NCBI GenBank assembly: GCA_002753735.1
Contig: PEAN01000033.1
Coordinates: forward strand, 1 to 40,460
Direction of reading: 5' to 3'
Length of the DNA stretch: 40,460 bases
Origin: Magnetococcales bacterium DCbin4
Lineage (GTDB): Bacteria > Pseudomonadota > Magnetococcia > Magnetococcales > UBA8363
Under the pieces are notes generated by a model. The model worked only from the letters and a program-made list of their open reading frames with translations. It was not told the origin of the DNA and searched no databases. The translations under genes and the position numbers were made by a program. This document shows, in pieces, positions 8,548 to 18,816 of this stretch; position 1 is the first letter of the stretch, and each line of letters opens with the position of its first letter.

Positions 8548-11316
8548 ATGAATTCGATTGCACGCAGGTTTTTGATCGCCATTATTGTGCAAACGGTTCC
8601 GGTATTTTTGATCGCGGCGGCGCTGCTGGTTCATCTTGACCGGGGCCAGGCGGACCAACAGTTGCGGGAACATGCCGAAATCATCGCCGGTTTTGCCCAG
8701 GCCACCCGGGAATACGTCAAGGGGACACTGCGTCCCGCTCTTGCCAAACATACCGACGCATTTATCATCGAGGCCCAGTCGAGTACGTTCATCGTCAATC
8801 GTATTTTCGATCTTTTCAATCGGGCGTTTCCTGAATTCACTTATCGGCAATATGCGGAAAATCCCCTGAATCCGGCGAATCGGGCCAGCGGGATTGCGGC
8901 GGAACAGATTCAACGTTTCCGTTCGGACCCGGGTTTGAAACAATCGAGTGGTTATGATCATCTGGGTGGCCAAGATTACTTTTACCTGGCAACGCCCGAA
9001 ATCATGGAAAAGTCCTGTCTCGCCTGTCATGGATCGCCCGTGGTTGCCCCTCTGGAACAAAGACGGATCTACGGTAGTGATCATGGATATGGCTGGCCGG
9101 TTGGAGAAATCGTCAGCGCCACCATGATCCAGGTTCCCGTGCGGTCGATTCTGGAGGCGAGACGAATCCGCGATCTGGTCCTGGGGGGATCCATCCTCTT
9201 CTTCTATGTTTTGTTGACCGCAATTTCTTTCTTTCTGTTTCGCGCCATGGTTGTACGCCGGTTGGATCTGTTCGCCGAGACGATGCGTCGGATGACGCGG
9301 GATCCCATGGCGGGGATCAAACTTCCCGAAACCCAGCCCGATGAGTTCAGTATCATGGCCCAGGCGTTCAATGACATGGCCGATGCCGTTCGGGAAACGA
9401 CCCGGGATCTGGATCGCAAGGTCCGGGAACGGACCCTGGAACTGGAGGGAAAGATTGGGGAACAGGAGCGTTCCAGACAGGCCATCGAACATTCGGGAGG
9501 ACAAAACCGGTTGATCTTCCAGGCAATCAACGATGGGATCTACGGTGTGAATTCCCAGGATGAAGTCACGTTCATCAACGATGCCGGGGCCTCCATGCTT
9601 GGCTGGGAAGGCAAGGAACTGATCGGTAAAAATCCCCACACGTTGATGCACCATACCCGGCTCAATGGTTCGGTCCATGCTTCAGAAGAGTGTCCCGTCT
9701 GCCAGACCAACAGGGATGGACAGACGCGAAGTTGCAGCCATGATCTGTTCTGGCGCAAGGATGGTGCCTCTTTCCCAGTGGAGTTCACGGTGACCTCCAT
9801 TCTTGAAAACAATGAACCCCGAGGGGCGGTGGTGGTCTTCCGGGATATCAGTGATCGCCTGAAGACCGAAAACCTGAATCGACAATTGTTGCTGTTGCAA
9901 CGCGTGGTCAATTCCATTCACAAGATCGCCTATGAACCGTTGCCGCTGGCGCGACAACTGGAACTGGCGCTGGAAGTCATTTTGACCATTCCCTGGTTTT
10001 TCAATCAATCCAAGGGGGCCATGTTTCTTGTCAACAGGGAGGAACAGGTATTGGAGATGGTGGCGCAGAAAGGATTGGATGAACTGCTGTTGATCCGTTG
10101 CGCCCGGGTTCCATTCGGTACGTGCCTCTGTGGTCGCGTCGGGGAGACGGATACCTTTTTGTTCGCCGGGGGGATCGATGACCGGCATGACATCCGTTTT
10201 GATGGGATGAAACCTCATGGCCATTATATCGTTCCCCTTCTCTCAAACCAGGGGGCCATCGGAGTTCTCAACCTGTATCTGGATGCAGGTCATCCTTTCA
10301 ACGAAAACGAACGGGATGCACTGTTCACCATCGGCAATGCCTTGGCCCGACTGATCGAAAAACGACGGGCCGAGGAGAATTTGCGGATCAAGAATGCCGA
10401 ACTGGAAGAAAAGGTTCGGGAACGGACCCTTGAGTTGCAGAACAATGTTCAATCATTGCAGGAATATCAGTTCCAGCTCATCCAGTCGGAACGGATGGCG
10501 GCATTGGGAGGGATGGTGGCGGGGGTCGCCCATGAAATCAACACCCCGATCGGTATTGGCTTTACTTCAGCGACCTACTTGAAAAATCAAACTTCCTTGT
10601 TTCGGCAACGGGTTGATTCAAATGATCTGACTTACGAACATCTGCACGATTATATCGATCTGGCGACCGAATCCTCGGATTTGATCGAGGCCAACCTGCG
10701 GCGGGCGGGGGGACTGATCAACAGTTTCAAGATGGTGGCGGTGGATCAGGCGAGTCAGGAGCTGCGAGCCATCGATCTCGGCAGCTACCTCCACGAAATC
10801 ATCCTCAGTCTGCGACCCAAACTGAAGCATACCCGCCATGTTGTGGACATTGTTTGTCTGGAGCAACAGACCCTGGCGACACGTCCGGGTGCCATTTCCC
10901 AAATCGTGACCAATCTGGTGATGAATTCCCTGATCCATGGTTTTGAAAATCTGGATCGGGGAAACATCAGGATCGAAGCCTCCCTTCAGGGGGATGAGGT
11001 ACTCCTCATCTATCGGGACAACGGCAGGGGAATGAATGCCGATGCCGTCAAGCGTCTGTACGAACCTTTCTACACGACCCGAAGGGGACAAGGGGGGAGC
11101 GGATTGGGAATGCATGTGGTGTATAACCAGGTGACCCAGGTTTTAAAGGGATCGATCACCTGTCAGAGCGCCATTGGTGAGGGGGTATTGTTCGTGATCA
11201 AATTTCCCGGAACACCGCGTGAAACGGGAACGGTCGTCCTTCAGGGGGAGAGGAAGATTGACAAAGACGGGGAAGGTACATCTGCGGCATGGCATGACCA
11301 GGGAAGGAATGGTTGA
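8548..11316 (+). CDS. Membrane histidine kinase with periplasmic CxxCH (DUF3365/Tll0287-like), PAS and GAF domains
   Basis: This sensor kinase has about 922 residues. An N-terminal membrane helix (about 8-28) is followed by a periplasmic DUF3365/Tll0287-like domain to about 212. That domain has a covalent heme c attachment motif, SCLACHG (C157, C160, H161). Then come a second membrane helix (about 213-235), HAMP, a PAS domain (about 310-430), a GAF domain (about 450-610) with C518, C526-L-C528 and RHDI...PHGHY (H547, H557, H559), and a HisKA/HATPase core (phospho-acceptor H662 in VAHEINTPIG; N793; DNGRGM; GGSGLGM). I placed the start at 8548 because the membrane helix begins right there; the longer frame upstream runs through the 8407-8438 hairpin. 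Known relatives of the DUF3365 domain bind heme, so redox, NO or O2 sensing is plausible but not shown. It overlaps the HD-GYP regulator by 8 bases. Confidence 0.9.
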   Translation: MNSIARRFLIAIIVQTVPVFLIAAALLVHLDRGQADQQLREHAEIIAGFAQATREYVKGTLRPALAKHTDAFIIEAQSSTFIVNRIFDLFNRAFPEFTYRQYAENPLNPANRASGIAAEQIQRFRSDPGLKQSSGYDHLGGQDYFYLATPEIMEKSCLACHGSPVVAPLEQRRIYGSDHGYGWPVGEIVSATMIQVPVRSILEARRIRDLVLGGSILFFYVLLTAISFFLFRAMVVRRLDLFAETMRRMTRDPMAGIKLPETQPDEFSIMAQAFNDMADAVRETTRDLDRKVRERTLELEGKIGEQERSRQAIEHSGGQNRLIFQAINDGIYGVNSQDEVTFINDAGASMLGWEGKELIGKNPHTLMHHTRLNGSVHASEECPVCQTNRDGQTRSCSHDLFWRKDGASFPVEFTVTSILENNEPRGAVVVFRDISDRLKTENLNRQLLLLQRVVNSIHKIAYEPLPLARQLELALEVILTIPWFFNQSKGAMFLVNREEQVLEMVAQKGLDELLLIRCARVPFGTCLCGRVGETDTFLFAGGIDDRHDIRFDGMKPHGHYIVPLLSNQGAIGVLNLYLDAGHPFNENERDALFTIGNALARLIEKRRAEENLRIKNAELEEKVRERTLELQNNVQSLQEYQFQLIQSERMAALGGMVAGVAHEINTPIGIGFTSATYLKNQTSLFRQRVDSNDLTYEHLHDYIDLATESSDLIEANLRRAGGLINSFKMVAVDQASQELRAIDLGSYLHEIILSLRPKLKHTRHVVDIVCLEQQTLATRPGAISQIVTNLVMNSLIHGFENLDRGNIRIEASLQGDEVLLIYRDNGRGMNADAVKRLYEPFYTTRRGQGGSGLGMHVVYNQVTQVLKGSITCQSAIGEGVLFVIKFPGTPRETGTVVLQGERKIDKDGEGTSAAWHDQGRNG

Positions 11317-12820
11317 CGAATGGCAAAAACGATCCGGTGTTCCAACATGGAAAGTCATCATTATCGACGATGAACCGGATGTCCATCAGGTGACCCGGTT
11401 GATTCTCCGAAATTTTTCTTTCGAAGGTCAGCGTTTGGAGATGATCAGCGGCTTTTCGGGAGGGGATGCGATGAAGTTGATGCAACAGCATCCCGATGCG
11501 GCGGTTGTTTTATTGGATGTGGTGATGGAGCATGAAGATTCGGGGCTTCGAGTGGTTCGGTGGATCCGTGAAGAGGCGCAAAATCGTTTTGTCCGGATCA
11601 TTCTGCGTACCGGGCAGCCGGGACAGGCCCCCGAAGAACAGGTGACGACCGAATACGACATCAACGACTACCGTGAAAAATCAGGTCTGACCGACACCTC
11701 GCTTGCCACTTCCCTGATTTCCGCCCTGCGGGCCTACCGGGATATCCGGACCCTCGACCGGACCCGGAATGGACTGGAGAAAATCATCAAGGCCACGGGG
11801 AACCTGTTTGATGTTCACTCTCTTGATGAATTGGCGACAGGGATACTCACGCAGTTGACCGCCTTCTTCAATTCGGATGGTAATGCGTGTCCTGCCGGAC
11901 CGGTCGAATGTTTCGTTGCTGCCTGGACCCAGGGAATGTTGTGCATTCATGCCGCCCTGGGCACCCATTCCAATTCCATTGGAAAACCGGTTGAGGAGGT
12001 TGTTTCGCCGACTGTATTGGAATTGATCGAACAAGGGAGGGCATCCCGCAGCAACCAATATCAGGATGGGGCCTATCTTGGTTATTTCCTTTCGCGCAAA
12101 GAGAAAGAACACCTGATCTACCTGCAACTGGAACAACCCCTTTCCAAGGCGGATCGTGACCTGTTGAACATATTTTCGCTCAATATTGCCGCCGCGTTTG
12201 AAAATCTATTTTTGAACAAGGAAATCATCAATACCCAGAAGGATGTCATCTTTGTCCTCGGGGAGGTGATCGAAGCCCGATCAGGGGAAACGGGACATCA
12301 TGTCCGTCGTGTGGCCGAAAGTTCCCGCCTCATGGCCGAATTCCTGGGCCTCGCCCCCCAGGACATCGAATTGTTGTGGCTCTCCTCTCCCATGCATGAT
12401 CTGGGAAAGATCGGCATTTCCGATACGATCCTCAACAAGCAGGAACCTTTGACGGTTGAGGAGTGGAACATCATCCGGAAACATCCCGAAGTCGGTTCCA
12501 TCATCCTTCAGGGACAGGAACGCGAGGTGTTCCAATCGGGAATGACCATCTGTCTACAGCATCATGAAAAGTGGGATGGGTCGGGGTATCCGAAAGGACT
12601 CAAAGGGGAAGAAATCCACCTGTTTGCGCGGATTACCGCCCTGATCGATGTTTTTGATGCGTTGTATCATGAAAGGGCCTATAAACCCGCATGGCCACTG
12701 GACCGGATTCTTCAACTATTGGCGGATGAAAAAGGGCGGCATTTTGAACCCGGGTTGGTCGATCTTTTCATGGACCACCTCGATGACTTCATCGCGATCC
12801 AGGCACGATATACGGGTTGA
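11309..12820 (+). CDS. HD-GYP response regulator, probable cyclic di-GMP phosphodiesterase
   Basis: This 503-residue protein has three parts. The receiver domain has D20/D21 and phospho-acceptor D70 in VVLLDVVMEHEDSGL. The middle domain resembles DUF3369, found in RpfG-like regulators. The HD-GYP domain has H363-D364 in MHDLGKIGIS, H418-H419 in QHHEKWDGSGYP and the GYP triplet at 426-428. All metal-binding residues I can check are present, so hydrolysis of cyclic di-GMP is expected. The ATG at 11309 has AGGGA just upstream and overlaps the kinase stop (11314-11316). Start sites further upstream in the same frame would lie inside the kinase gene and have no better ribosome site. The phosphodonor is most likely the adjoining sensor kinase. 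Confidence 0.92.
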   Translation: MVDEWQKRSGVPTWKVIIIDDEPDVHQVTRLILRNFSFEGQRLEMISGFSGGDAMKLMQQHPDAAVVLLDVVMEHEDSGLRVVRWIREEAQNRFVRIILRTGQPGQAPEEQVTTEYDINDYREKSGLTDTSLATSLISALRAYRDIRTLDRTRNGLEKIIKATGNLFDVHSLDELATGILTQLTAFFNSDGNACPAGPVECFVAAWTQGMLCIHAALGTHSNSIGKPVEEVVSPTVLELIEQGRASRSNQYQDGAYLGYFLSRKEKEHLIYLQLEQPLSKADRDLLNIFSLNIAAAFENLFLNKEIINTQKDVIFVLGEVIEARSGETGHHVRRVAESSRLMAEFLGLAPQDIELLWLSSPMHDLGKIGISDTILNKQEPLTVEEWNIIRKHPEVGSIILQGQEREVFQSGMTICLQHHEKWDGSGYPKGLKGEEIHLFARITALIDVFDALYHERAYKPAWPLDRILQLLADEKGRHFEPGLVDLFMDHLDDFIAIQARYTG

Positions 12821-12868
12821 TGCCGCGATTGCGCGCCGGATCTGGAAAGATGATTTCCCAAAGGAAGG

Positions 12869-12907
12869 CGTGCCATTTTGCATTGCACATGAACCCGAAA
12901 TGGCACG
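12869..12907. terminator. Hairpin between convergent HD-GYP and leuS genes
   Basis: CGTGCCATTT (12869-12878) pairs perfectly with AAATGGCACG (12898-12907) across a 19-base loop. It sits about 50 bases after each convergent stop codon and could serve both strands. It lacks a clear U tract, so it may act as an mRNA 3' end stabiliser instead of an intrinsic terminator. Confidence 0.5.
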
Positions 12908-12960
12908 ACCTGAATGAATTTGGTGGGTTCTACCGCACTTGCTGGTTCACTCCCATGGAA

Positions 12961-15567
12961 TCACCGGACGACGATATTGACCAGACGTCCCGGGACCACG
13001 ATGGTTTTGACCACGGTTTTATCCTGAAGATGGGTGACGATGGCGGGATCATTGCGGGCCGCCGATTCCAGATCGGCCCGGGAACTGTCGGCCGGGACGG
13101 TCATCCGGGCGCGCAGCTTGCCGTTGACCTGAACGATGAGGGTCATCTCTTCCCGGGCCAGGGCGTTGGGATCGGGTTTGGGCCAGGGGTAATCGACCAG
13201 GGGGGTGGCGTGTCCCAGGGTTCGCCACAGTTCCTCGGTGATGTGGGGCACCAGGGGATGGAGCAGGATGACGGCGGTTTCCGCCAGCTCCCGCATGATG
13301 GCACGGGTCGGCGAATCTGAATCTTTCAACGATTGTTCCGCCAGATGACGGGTTCCGACATTGACCAGTTCCATGATGGCGGCAATGGCGGTATTGAATT
13401 GAAACCGTTCCAGATCGCGACCGACCTTGTCGATGGTTTCATGGACCTTGGTTCGTAGCCCCTTGAGTTGGCCCTGAGAAGGGGTTGCGGTTGCCGCTGC
13501 CACGTTGCCAACCTCCGGGGCGATTTCACGCACCATGCGCCACAGACGGTTGAGGAAACGCCATGCACCATCCACCCCGGCATCGCTCCATTCCAAGTCC
13601 TGTTGGGGGGGGGCGGCAAACAACATGAACAGCCGGGCGGTATCGGCGCCATATCCCTGGATCAATTCCGCCGGATCGACGACGTTGTGTTTGCTTTTGG
13701 ACATTTTTTCGTTACGCCCGACCACGATGGTCTGACGACATTCGGCGCATACCTGAGTCGTCCCCTCCATGATGACTTCACCGGGATAACGCCATCCATG
13801 GGTGGGGCAGTGCAGGGTATCCTTGCGTACCATCCCCTGGGTCAGAAGGCGGCGGAACGGTTCGTCGGTTGCGACCATTCCTTCATCGCGCAGCGCCTTG
13901 TGGAAGAAACGGGCATACAACAGATGCAATACCGCATGTTCGATGCCGCCGACATATTGGTCCACCGGCATCCAATGGTTGACACGTACGGGATCCAGGG
14001 GACCTTCCTGGAAGTCGCGGCAGCAGTAGCGCAGGAAATACCACGAGGATTCCATGAAGGTATCCATGGTGTCGGTTTCACGCCGGGCAGGATTGCCACA
14101 TTGGGGGCATGCGACTTCGGTAAAGGTGGCCAGATGATCCAGGGGGTTGCCCTGGACATCAAGGTTGACCTGTTCCGGCAGGCGGACGGGCAGATCCTTT
14201 TCGGGGACCGGTACGATGCCACAATTCCGGCAATGGATCATCGGGATGGGATTGCCCCAGTAGCGTTGACGGGAGATGCCCCAGTCGCGCAGGCGGTAAT
14301 GGGTCCGCCGTTGGCCCAATCCACGTTGTTCAAAGGTTTCGATGACCCTGACCTTTCCCGTTTCATTGTCCAGTCCGTCAAAGGGGGCGGAGTTGACCAT
14401 GATGCCCGGTCCGGTCCATGCCTCCCGGAGGGTGGTGGCGTCAAGGGGGCGGCCCGAAGGTTGAATGACCACCCGGATGGGCAGATGATGCGCCCGGGCG
14501 AATTCAAAGTCCCTCTGATCATGGGCCGGTACCGCCATGACCGCCCCGGTGCCATAGCTCATGAGGACGAAGTTGGCGATGTAGATCGGTATTTTTTCAC
14601 CCGTCAGGGGATGGATGGCCTTGAATCCGGTATCGAACCCTTTCTTTTCCAACCGTTCCAGTGCCTCTTCACTGGTACCCGACTTCTGGCATTCGCGGAT
14701 GAAGGCGACCGCTTCGGGATCGTTTGCCGCGACCCGTTGGGCCAGGGGATGCTCGGCAGCTATGGAACAGAAGGTCACCCCCATGATGGTGTCGGGTCGC
14801 GTGGTGTAAACCGGTAACGTTTCGGAAAGGCCGTCGATGGGAAAGGAAAATTCCAATCCGTGACTGCGCCCGATCCAGTTGGCCTGCATGGTCCGTACGG
14901 TGGCGGGCCAGTCGGGCAGGGACTCCAGACCGTCGAGCAGTTCGTCGGCATAGGCGGTGATCCGTAAAAACCATTGCGCCAGCTCCCGACGTTCCACCAG
15001 GGCGCCACTTCGCCAACCGCGTCCATCAATCACCTGTTCGTTGGCGAGAACCGTCTCATCGACCGGATCCCAGTTGACCAGGGATTCTTTCCGATAGACC
15101 AAACCCCGAGTGTACAACTTGAGAAAGATGACCTGTTCCCACCGGGCATAATCGGTATCGCAGGTCGCCAGTTCCCGGTTCCAATCGTAGGACAACCCCA
15201 TCGATTTCAATTCCTGGCGCATGGTGTCGATGTTGGCATAGGTCCAGGTGGCGGGATGCGAGTTTTGTTTGCGGGCGGCGTTTTCCGCAGGCATGCCAAA
15301 GGCATCCCAGCCCATGGGATTGAGTACGTTTTTGCCCAGCATTCGTTGATGGCGGGCAATGACATCCCCGATGGCATAATTGCGCACATGGCCCATGTGA
15401 ATTCGGCCCGATGGATAGGGGAACATCACCAGGCAATAAAATTTTTCCCGATCACGCCCCTCCAGGGCACGAAACGTCCCTTCCCGCTCCCAGGTTTGTT
15501 GCCACTTGGCTTCGATGGCTTGGGGATTGTACCGTAATTCCTTGTTTTCATTATTGGATGCGTTCAT
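12961..15567 (-). CDS. leuS: Leucyl-tRNA synthetase
   Basis: This class I synthetase charges tRNA-Leu. From the ATG at 15567 the product is 868 residues, the standard bacterial LeuRS length. The HIGH-type motif is HMGH (57-60) in [14 protein letters not shown] and the KMSKS loop is KMSKS at 621-625. The editing domain (CP1, with TTRPDT), zinc-type cysteine pairs (CRNCG, CPQCG, CAEC) and the anticodon/C-terminal domains are all recognisable. The frame extends a further 71 codons upstream to 15780, but those residues do not match LeuRS. The usual [15 protein letters not shown] start follows the chosen methionine. The ribosome site is weak (CAGGCAG). It is divergent from the sdh operon. Confidence 0.97.
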   Translation of the reverse strand: MNASNNENKELRYNPQAIEAKWQQTWEREGTFRALEGRDREKFYCLVMFPYPSGRIHMGHVRNYAIGDVIARHQRMLGKNVLNPMGWDAFGMPAENAARKQNSHPATWTYANIDTMRQELKSMGLSYDWNRELATCDTDYARWEQVIFLKLYTRGLVYRKESLVNWDPVDETVLANEQVIDGRGWRSGALVERRELAQWFLRITAYADELLDGLESLPDWPATVRTMQANWIGRSHGLEFSFPIDGLSETLPVYTTRPDTIMGVTFCSIAAEHPLAQRVAANDPEAVAFIRECQKSGTSEEALERLEKKGFDTGFKAIHPLTGEKIPIYIANFVLMSYGTGAVMAVPAHDQRDFEFARAHHLPIRVVIQPSGRPLDATTLREAWTGPGIMVNSAPFDGLDNETGKVRVIETFEQRGLGQRRTHYRLRDWGISRQRYWGNPIPMIHCRNCGIVPVPEKDLPVRLPEQVNLDVQGNPLDHLATFTEVACPQCGNPARRETDTMDTFMESSWYFLRYCCRDFQEGPLDPVRVNHWMPVDQYVGGIEHAVLHLLYARFFHKALRDEGMVATDEPFRRLLTQGMVRKDTLHCPTHGWRYPGEVIMEGTTQVCAECRQTIVVGRNEKMSKSKHNVVDPAELIQGYGADTARLFMLFAAPPQQDLEWSDAGVDGAWRFLNRLWRMVREIAPEVGNVAAATATPSQGQLKGLRTKVHETIDKVGRDLERFQFNTAIAAIMELVNVGTRHLAEQSLKDSDSPTRAIMRELAETAVILLHPLVPHITEELWRTLGHATPLVDYPWPKPDPNALAREEMTLIVQVNGKLRARMTVPADSSRADLESAARNDPAIVTHLQDKTVVKTIVVPGRLVNIVVR

Positions 15568-15745
15568 GTCTGCCTGCTGGGGTCCGCGGGTTGATCTGCT
15601 TGATGGCGATTCGTGAACAATGCACCTTGTTCCGAATCTGGAAAGAACGTACATTCCACTAATTAACATAAGCGAGCCGGTCAGGCAATTCTGGTAAATA
15701 CCACACCTCTGTGTAAGAAAATGTCGCAAAAGGTAAAAGAGTATT

Positions 15746-15774
15746 TTGACAATCGGAGATCTCATTGCTATAGT
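15746..15774 (+). promoter_or_regulatory. Near-consensus promoter of the succinate dehydrogenase operon
   Basis: TTGACA (15746-15751), a 17-base spacer and TATAGT (15769-15774) form an almost perfect sigma-70 promoter facing sdhA. A TATAAT also occurs at 15790-15795, but without a good -35. The resulting leader is about 240 bases long, which is unusual and leaves room for a short reading frame or RNA structure. The leuS start (minus) lies 179 bases to the left. Confidence 0.65.
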
Positions 15775-15823
15775 CCACAACGATCCCGCTATAATTTAGT
15801 TTTCGGTGGCCTCGGGGGGGGGA

Positions 15824-15970
15824 ATGGCTCCGTTTCCGGTGTCGTTTGCGGCCCGGTTGGTTCAATGGTCATGGGGGGTGATTCGGCTTGAGCGTGACCG
15901 TTGGCATGGGTCTGGCCGTGGAGTGGAAACAAGGCATTTATCGGGTTCGCCTTTGCGAATCCAGAGTTAG
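15824..15970 (+). CDS. Possible 48-residue leader reading frame upstream of sdhA
   Basis: An ATG at 15824, directly preceded by a long G run ending GGGGGA, opens a frame of 48 codons ending TAG at 15968-15970. The product would be basic and tryptophan-containing, with no recognised family. It is the only open frame with a purine-rich start in the sdh leader (15775-16024). The G run may be coincidental, so this is only a candidate. Confidence 0.2.
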   Translation: MAPFPVSFAARLVQWSWGVIRLERDRWHGSGRGVETRHLSGSPLRIQS

Positions 15971-16024
15971 GGTCGGTCTTCGGAGCAATGTGGTACTCTG
16001 CAAGACGCAATGTTGGGAGGAACT

Positions 16025-17725
16025 ATGAATAGCCATGACCTGGTCATTGTCGGGGCCGGATTGTCGGGCATGCGTGCCGCCCTGGAAGGGGCAAAAGCGG
16101 GAATAGACGTGGCGATCATCACGAAGATCCATCCCCTGCGCAGTCACTCCTGTGCCGCTCAGGGTGGGATCAACGCCGCCATCAATCCAGAGGATTCGCG
16201 CGAATCCCACGCATTCGATACGGTCAAAGGGGCGGACTACATCGGTGATGAGGATGCCATTGACCTGATGTGTCAGGAGGCTCCGGAATGCATTCTGGAA
16301 ATGGATGCCATGGGGACTCCGTTTTCCCGGTTCGAGGGGGGAATCATCGCCCAACGTGCCTTTGGTGGCGCCAGCTTCGACCGCACCTGCTACGCTGCCG
16401 ACCGCACGGGCCAGGTGTTGCTGCATACCTTGTGGGAACAGTTGGTCAAGGCGGGGGTGAAGGTGTATGAGGAGGTCAGCATCTTCAAGGTCGTCGCCGA
16501 CAAGGAAGGGCACATCGTCGGCGTGGTCTGCTATGACATGAAAACCGGTGAGGTGTTCCCGGTACGCAGCCGTGGACTTCTGATGGCAACCGGTGGTTAT
16601 GGCCGGGTTTATATTTCCAATACCAACGCCACCACCAATACCGGTGACGGCATGGCGCTGGCCATGCGGGCGGGCGCCCCTCTGGCGGACATGGAATTCG
16701 TTCAGTTCCACCCGACGGGTCTCCTGACGACGGGGGTGCTGGTGACGGAAGGTGCCCGCGGCGAAGGTGGCATTCTCATCAATTCCGAGGGGGAACGCTT
16801 CATGGGACGCTATGCGCCCAAGAAGAAGGAATTGGCCTCCCGGGACGTGGTGGCGCGTGCCGAACAGACTGAAATCATGGAAGGACGTGGCGTCAACGGA
16901 GCCATTCTCCTCGACCTGCGTCACCTGGGTGCGGAAAAAATCATGGACCGGTTGCCGCAGATTCGCGAACTGGCCATGGATCTGGAAGGGGTTGATCCCA
17001 TTCATGCCCCCATTCCCATCCGGCCGACGGTCCACTATTCGATGGGTGGCATTCGCACCGACAAGTGGGGTGAAGCGCCGATCCCCGGGTTGTATTCAGC
17101 GGGTGAGGCTGCGTGCGTTTCGGTTCATGGTGCCAACCGCCTGGGTGGAAACTCCCTGCTGGACACCATCGTGTTCGGCAAGATCACCGGGCACTATGCC
17201 AGTGCCGCGGTCGCCAAGGAAAAAGGCAAAGCGTTCCGCGATTTTCCCATGGATGCCGTCGAAGAAGTCAAGGGTGAGATCGAAGCGTTGAAGAAACGCA
17301 AGAATTCAGGTCTGCGTCCTTCGGAGTTGCACGAGAAGATGGCAACCGCCATGAACCTTCATTGTGCCGTGTTCCGGACCCCGGAATCCCTCAAAGTGAT
17401 CGAATCCTTGATTCCGGAATGGCGCGAAGGGTATGAGAAAGTCCATCTGGACGATAAATCGACCGTCTTCAACGTCGATTTGCTTCGTGCGCGGGAATTG
17501 CGTAATCTCATCGATTTGGCTGAATGTATTGTTCGTGGTGCGGTGGCCCGCACGGAATCGCGGGGTGCGCATTTCCGGACCGATTTCAAGGAACGTGATG
17601 ACGCAAATTGGCGCAAGCACACCATCAGCAAGTGGGATGCTGCCAAGAACAAGGTGGTGTTGAGCTATGAGGATGTTCGCACCGTGGGTAATCCCAAATA
17701 TGAACCCATGGCTCGGACCTACTGA
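16025..17725 (+). CDS. sdhA: Succinate dehydrogenase/fumarate reductase flavoprotein subunit
   Basis: SdhA oxidises succinate to fumarate using covalently bound FAD. The product has 566 residues. It shows the dinucleotide-binding GAGLSG near the N-terminus, the FAD-linking histidine H41 in [14 protein letters not shown], the QFHPTG segment, the catalytic-site segment [11 protein letters not shown] and [15 protein letters not shown]. The start is the ATG at 16025 because GGGAGGA lies five bases upstream; a start at 16010 would place this site inside the gene. There is no Tat signal, so the complex should face the cytoplasm. sdhB and a CCG-domain third subunit follow in the same direction. Confidence 0.95.
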   Translation: MNSHDLVIVGAGLSGMRAALEGAKAGIDVAIITKIHPLRSHSCAAQGGINAAINPEDSRESHAFDTVKGADYIGDEDAIDLMCQEAPECILEMDAMGTPFSRFEGGIIAQRAFGGASFDRTCYAADRTGQVLLHTLWEQLVKAGVKVYEEVSIFKVVADKEGHIVGVVCYDMKTGEVFPVRSRGLLMATGGYGRVYISNTNATTNTGDGMALAMRAGAPLADMEFVQFHPTGLLTTGVLVTEGARGEGGILINSEGERFMGRYAPKKKELASRDVVARAEQTEIMEGRGVNGAILLDLRHLGAEKIMDRLPQIRELAMDLEGVDPIHAPIPIRPTVHYSMGGIRTDKWGEAPIPGLYSAGEAACVSVHGANRLGGNSLLDTIVFGKITGHYASAAVAKEKGKAFRDFPMDAVEEVKGEIEALKKRKNSGLRPSELHEKMATAMNLHCAVFRTPESLKVIESLIPEWREGYEKVHLDDKSTVFNVDLLRARELRNLIDLAECIVRGAVARTESRGAHFRTDFKERDDANWRKHTISKWDAAKNKVVLSYEDVRTVGNPKYEPMARTY

Positions 17726-17804
17726 TATGGATCAGGGACGTGACGCCCGGGGGGATTGTCGTAGACCGGGGCACGACCTTCCGTAAGACCATTTGGAGTC
17801 GGTT

Positions 17805-18791
17805 ATGGCTGAAAAGACCTATACGTTTCGAGTTCAGCGCAACAAGGTCACTGGTGATGGCAAGGTGGAGTCTCGTTGGCAGGATTACCAATTGGCTGCC
17901 GAACCCACCACCACGGTGTTGATCTGCCTGGAGCAGATCAAGGGCCATCAGGATGGTACCCTGACCTATCGCATGTCCTGCCGGTCGGCGATTTGTGGTT
18001 CTTGCGCCATGAAGATCAGCGGGCGTACTCGGTTGGCCTGCAAAACCCATGTAGAAAAGGTGGCGGATGCCAATGGGGTGATTCGCGTCTCTCCCATGAC
18101 CAACCAGCCCATCCTCAAGGATATGGTGGTGGACATCCGTCCATTCTACAATCATGTCCTCAAGATCAAGCCCTATCTCCAGGAAGGTTCGGAGACGGAT
18201 ACCAATGTGGGTCGGTCTTCTTATGACCAGGTGAACCATGTGACCCAGTGCATCATGTGTGGCAGTTGTTATTCCGACTGCACCATGGCGGAAGTCAGTG
18301 ACAAGTTTGTCGGGCCGGCGGCGCTGGCCAAGGCATTCCGGTTCGTTTCCGACCCGCGGGAAGGGAAGAAGACCGCCAGGTTGCGGGAGCTTTCCGAAGA
18401 AAATCAGATGTGGAGCTGTTGCCGTTGTGCGCAGTGTGTGGAGACCTGTCCCAAGGATGTCAAACCCATGGAAGCCATCGTCAAGTTGCGGGCGCGTGGC
18501 ATGCAGAAGGGTTATGTCGACGGACCGGGTCCCAAACATGCCCTGGCATTCCATGGCGACATTCAGAAAACGGGTGATCTGAATGAATTCACCCTGATGC
18601 AACGTACCATCGGTATCGTGGGAACCCTGGGTGAGTTGGGGATGGCGTTGCATCTGATGAAGAAGGGGAAAATTCCTTCGCCATTCCCGCACAAGGTCGA
18701 AGGTGTGGAAGAACTGGGTAATATCTACAGGATTCTCGAAGAGAACCCCTTGGATGTCGAAACCAAGGCCAAAGAGGTGGCCCCCGAATAG
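17805..18791 (+). CDS. sdhB: Succinate dehydrogenase iron-sulfur subunit, extended, with an extra cluster cysteine
   Basis: This subunit has 328 residues, against about 240 in the classical family. It carries three iron-sulfur clusters that pass electrons from FAD to the third subunit. The [2Fe-2S] cysteines are C59, C64, C67 and C79. The ferredoxin-like half has C149, C152, C155, C159 and then SCCRCAQCVETCPKDVKP (C205, C206, C208, C211, C215). C208 falls where E. coli SdhB has an isoleucine next to its [3Fe-4S] cluster. An added cysteine there is the mark of type E enzymes, in which this cluster is [4Fe-4S]. About 85 extra residues follow. TTGGAG six bases before the ATG at 17805 fixes the start. 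Confidence 0.93.
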   Translation: MAEKTYTFRVQRNKVTGDGKVESRWQDYQLAAEPTTTVLICLEQIKGHQDGTLTYRMSCRSAICGSCAMKISGRTRLACKTHVEKVADANGVIRVSPMTNQPILKDMVVDIRPFYNHVLKIKPYLQEGSETDTNVGRSSYDQVNHVTQCIMCGSCYSDCTMAEVSDKFVGPAALAKAFRFVSDPREGKKTARLRELSEENQMWSCCRCAQCVETCPKDVKPMEAIVKLRARGMQKGYVDGPGPKHALAFHGDIQKTGDLNEFTLMQRTIGIVGTLGELGMALHLMKKGKIPSPFPHKVEGVEELGNIYRILEENPLDVETKAKEVAPE

Positions 18792-18816
18792 GGGCCGGTG
18801 TCTGGGAGAATAAAAC

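Noticed and set aside
13468-14817. Open frame of 449 codons on the plus strand opposite leuS
   Set aside because: The leuS strand has all synthetase motifs. The antisense product is low in recognisable structure and has no ribosome site.
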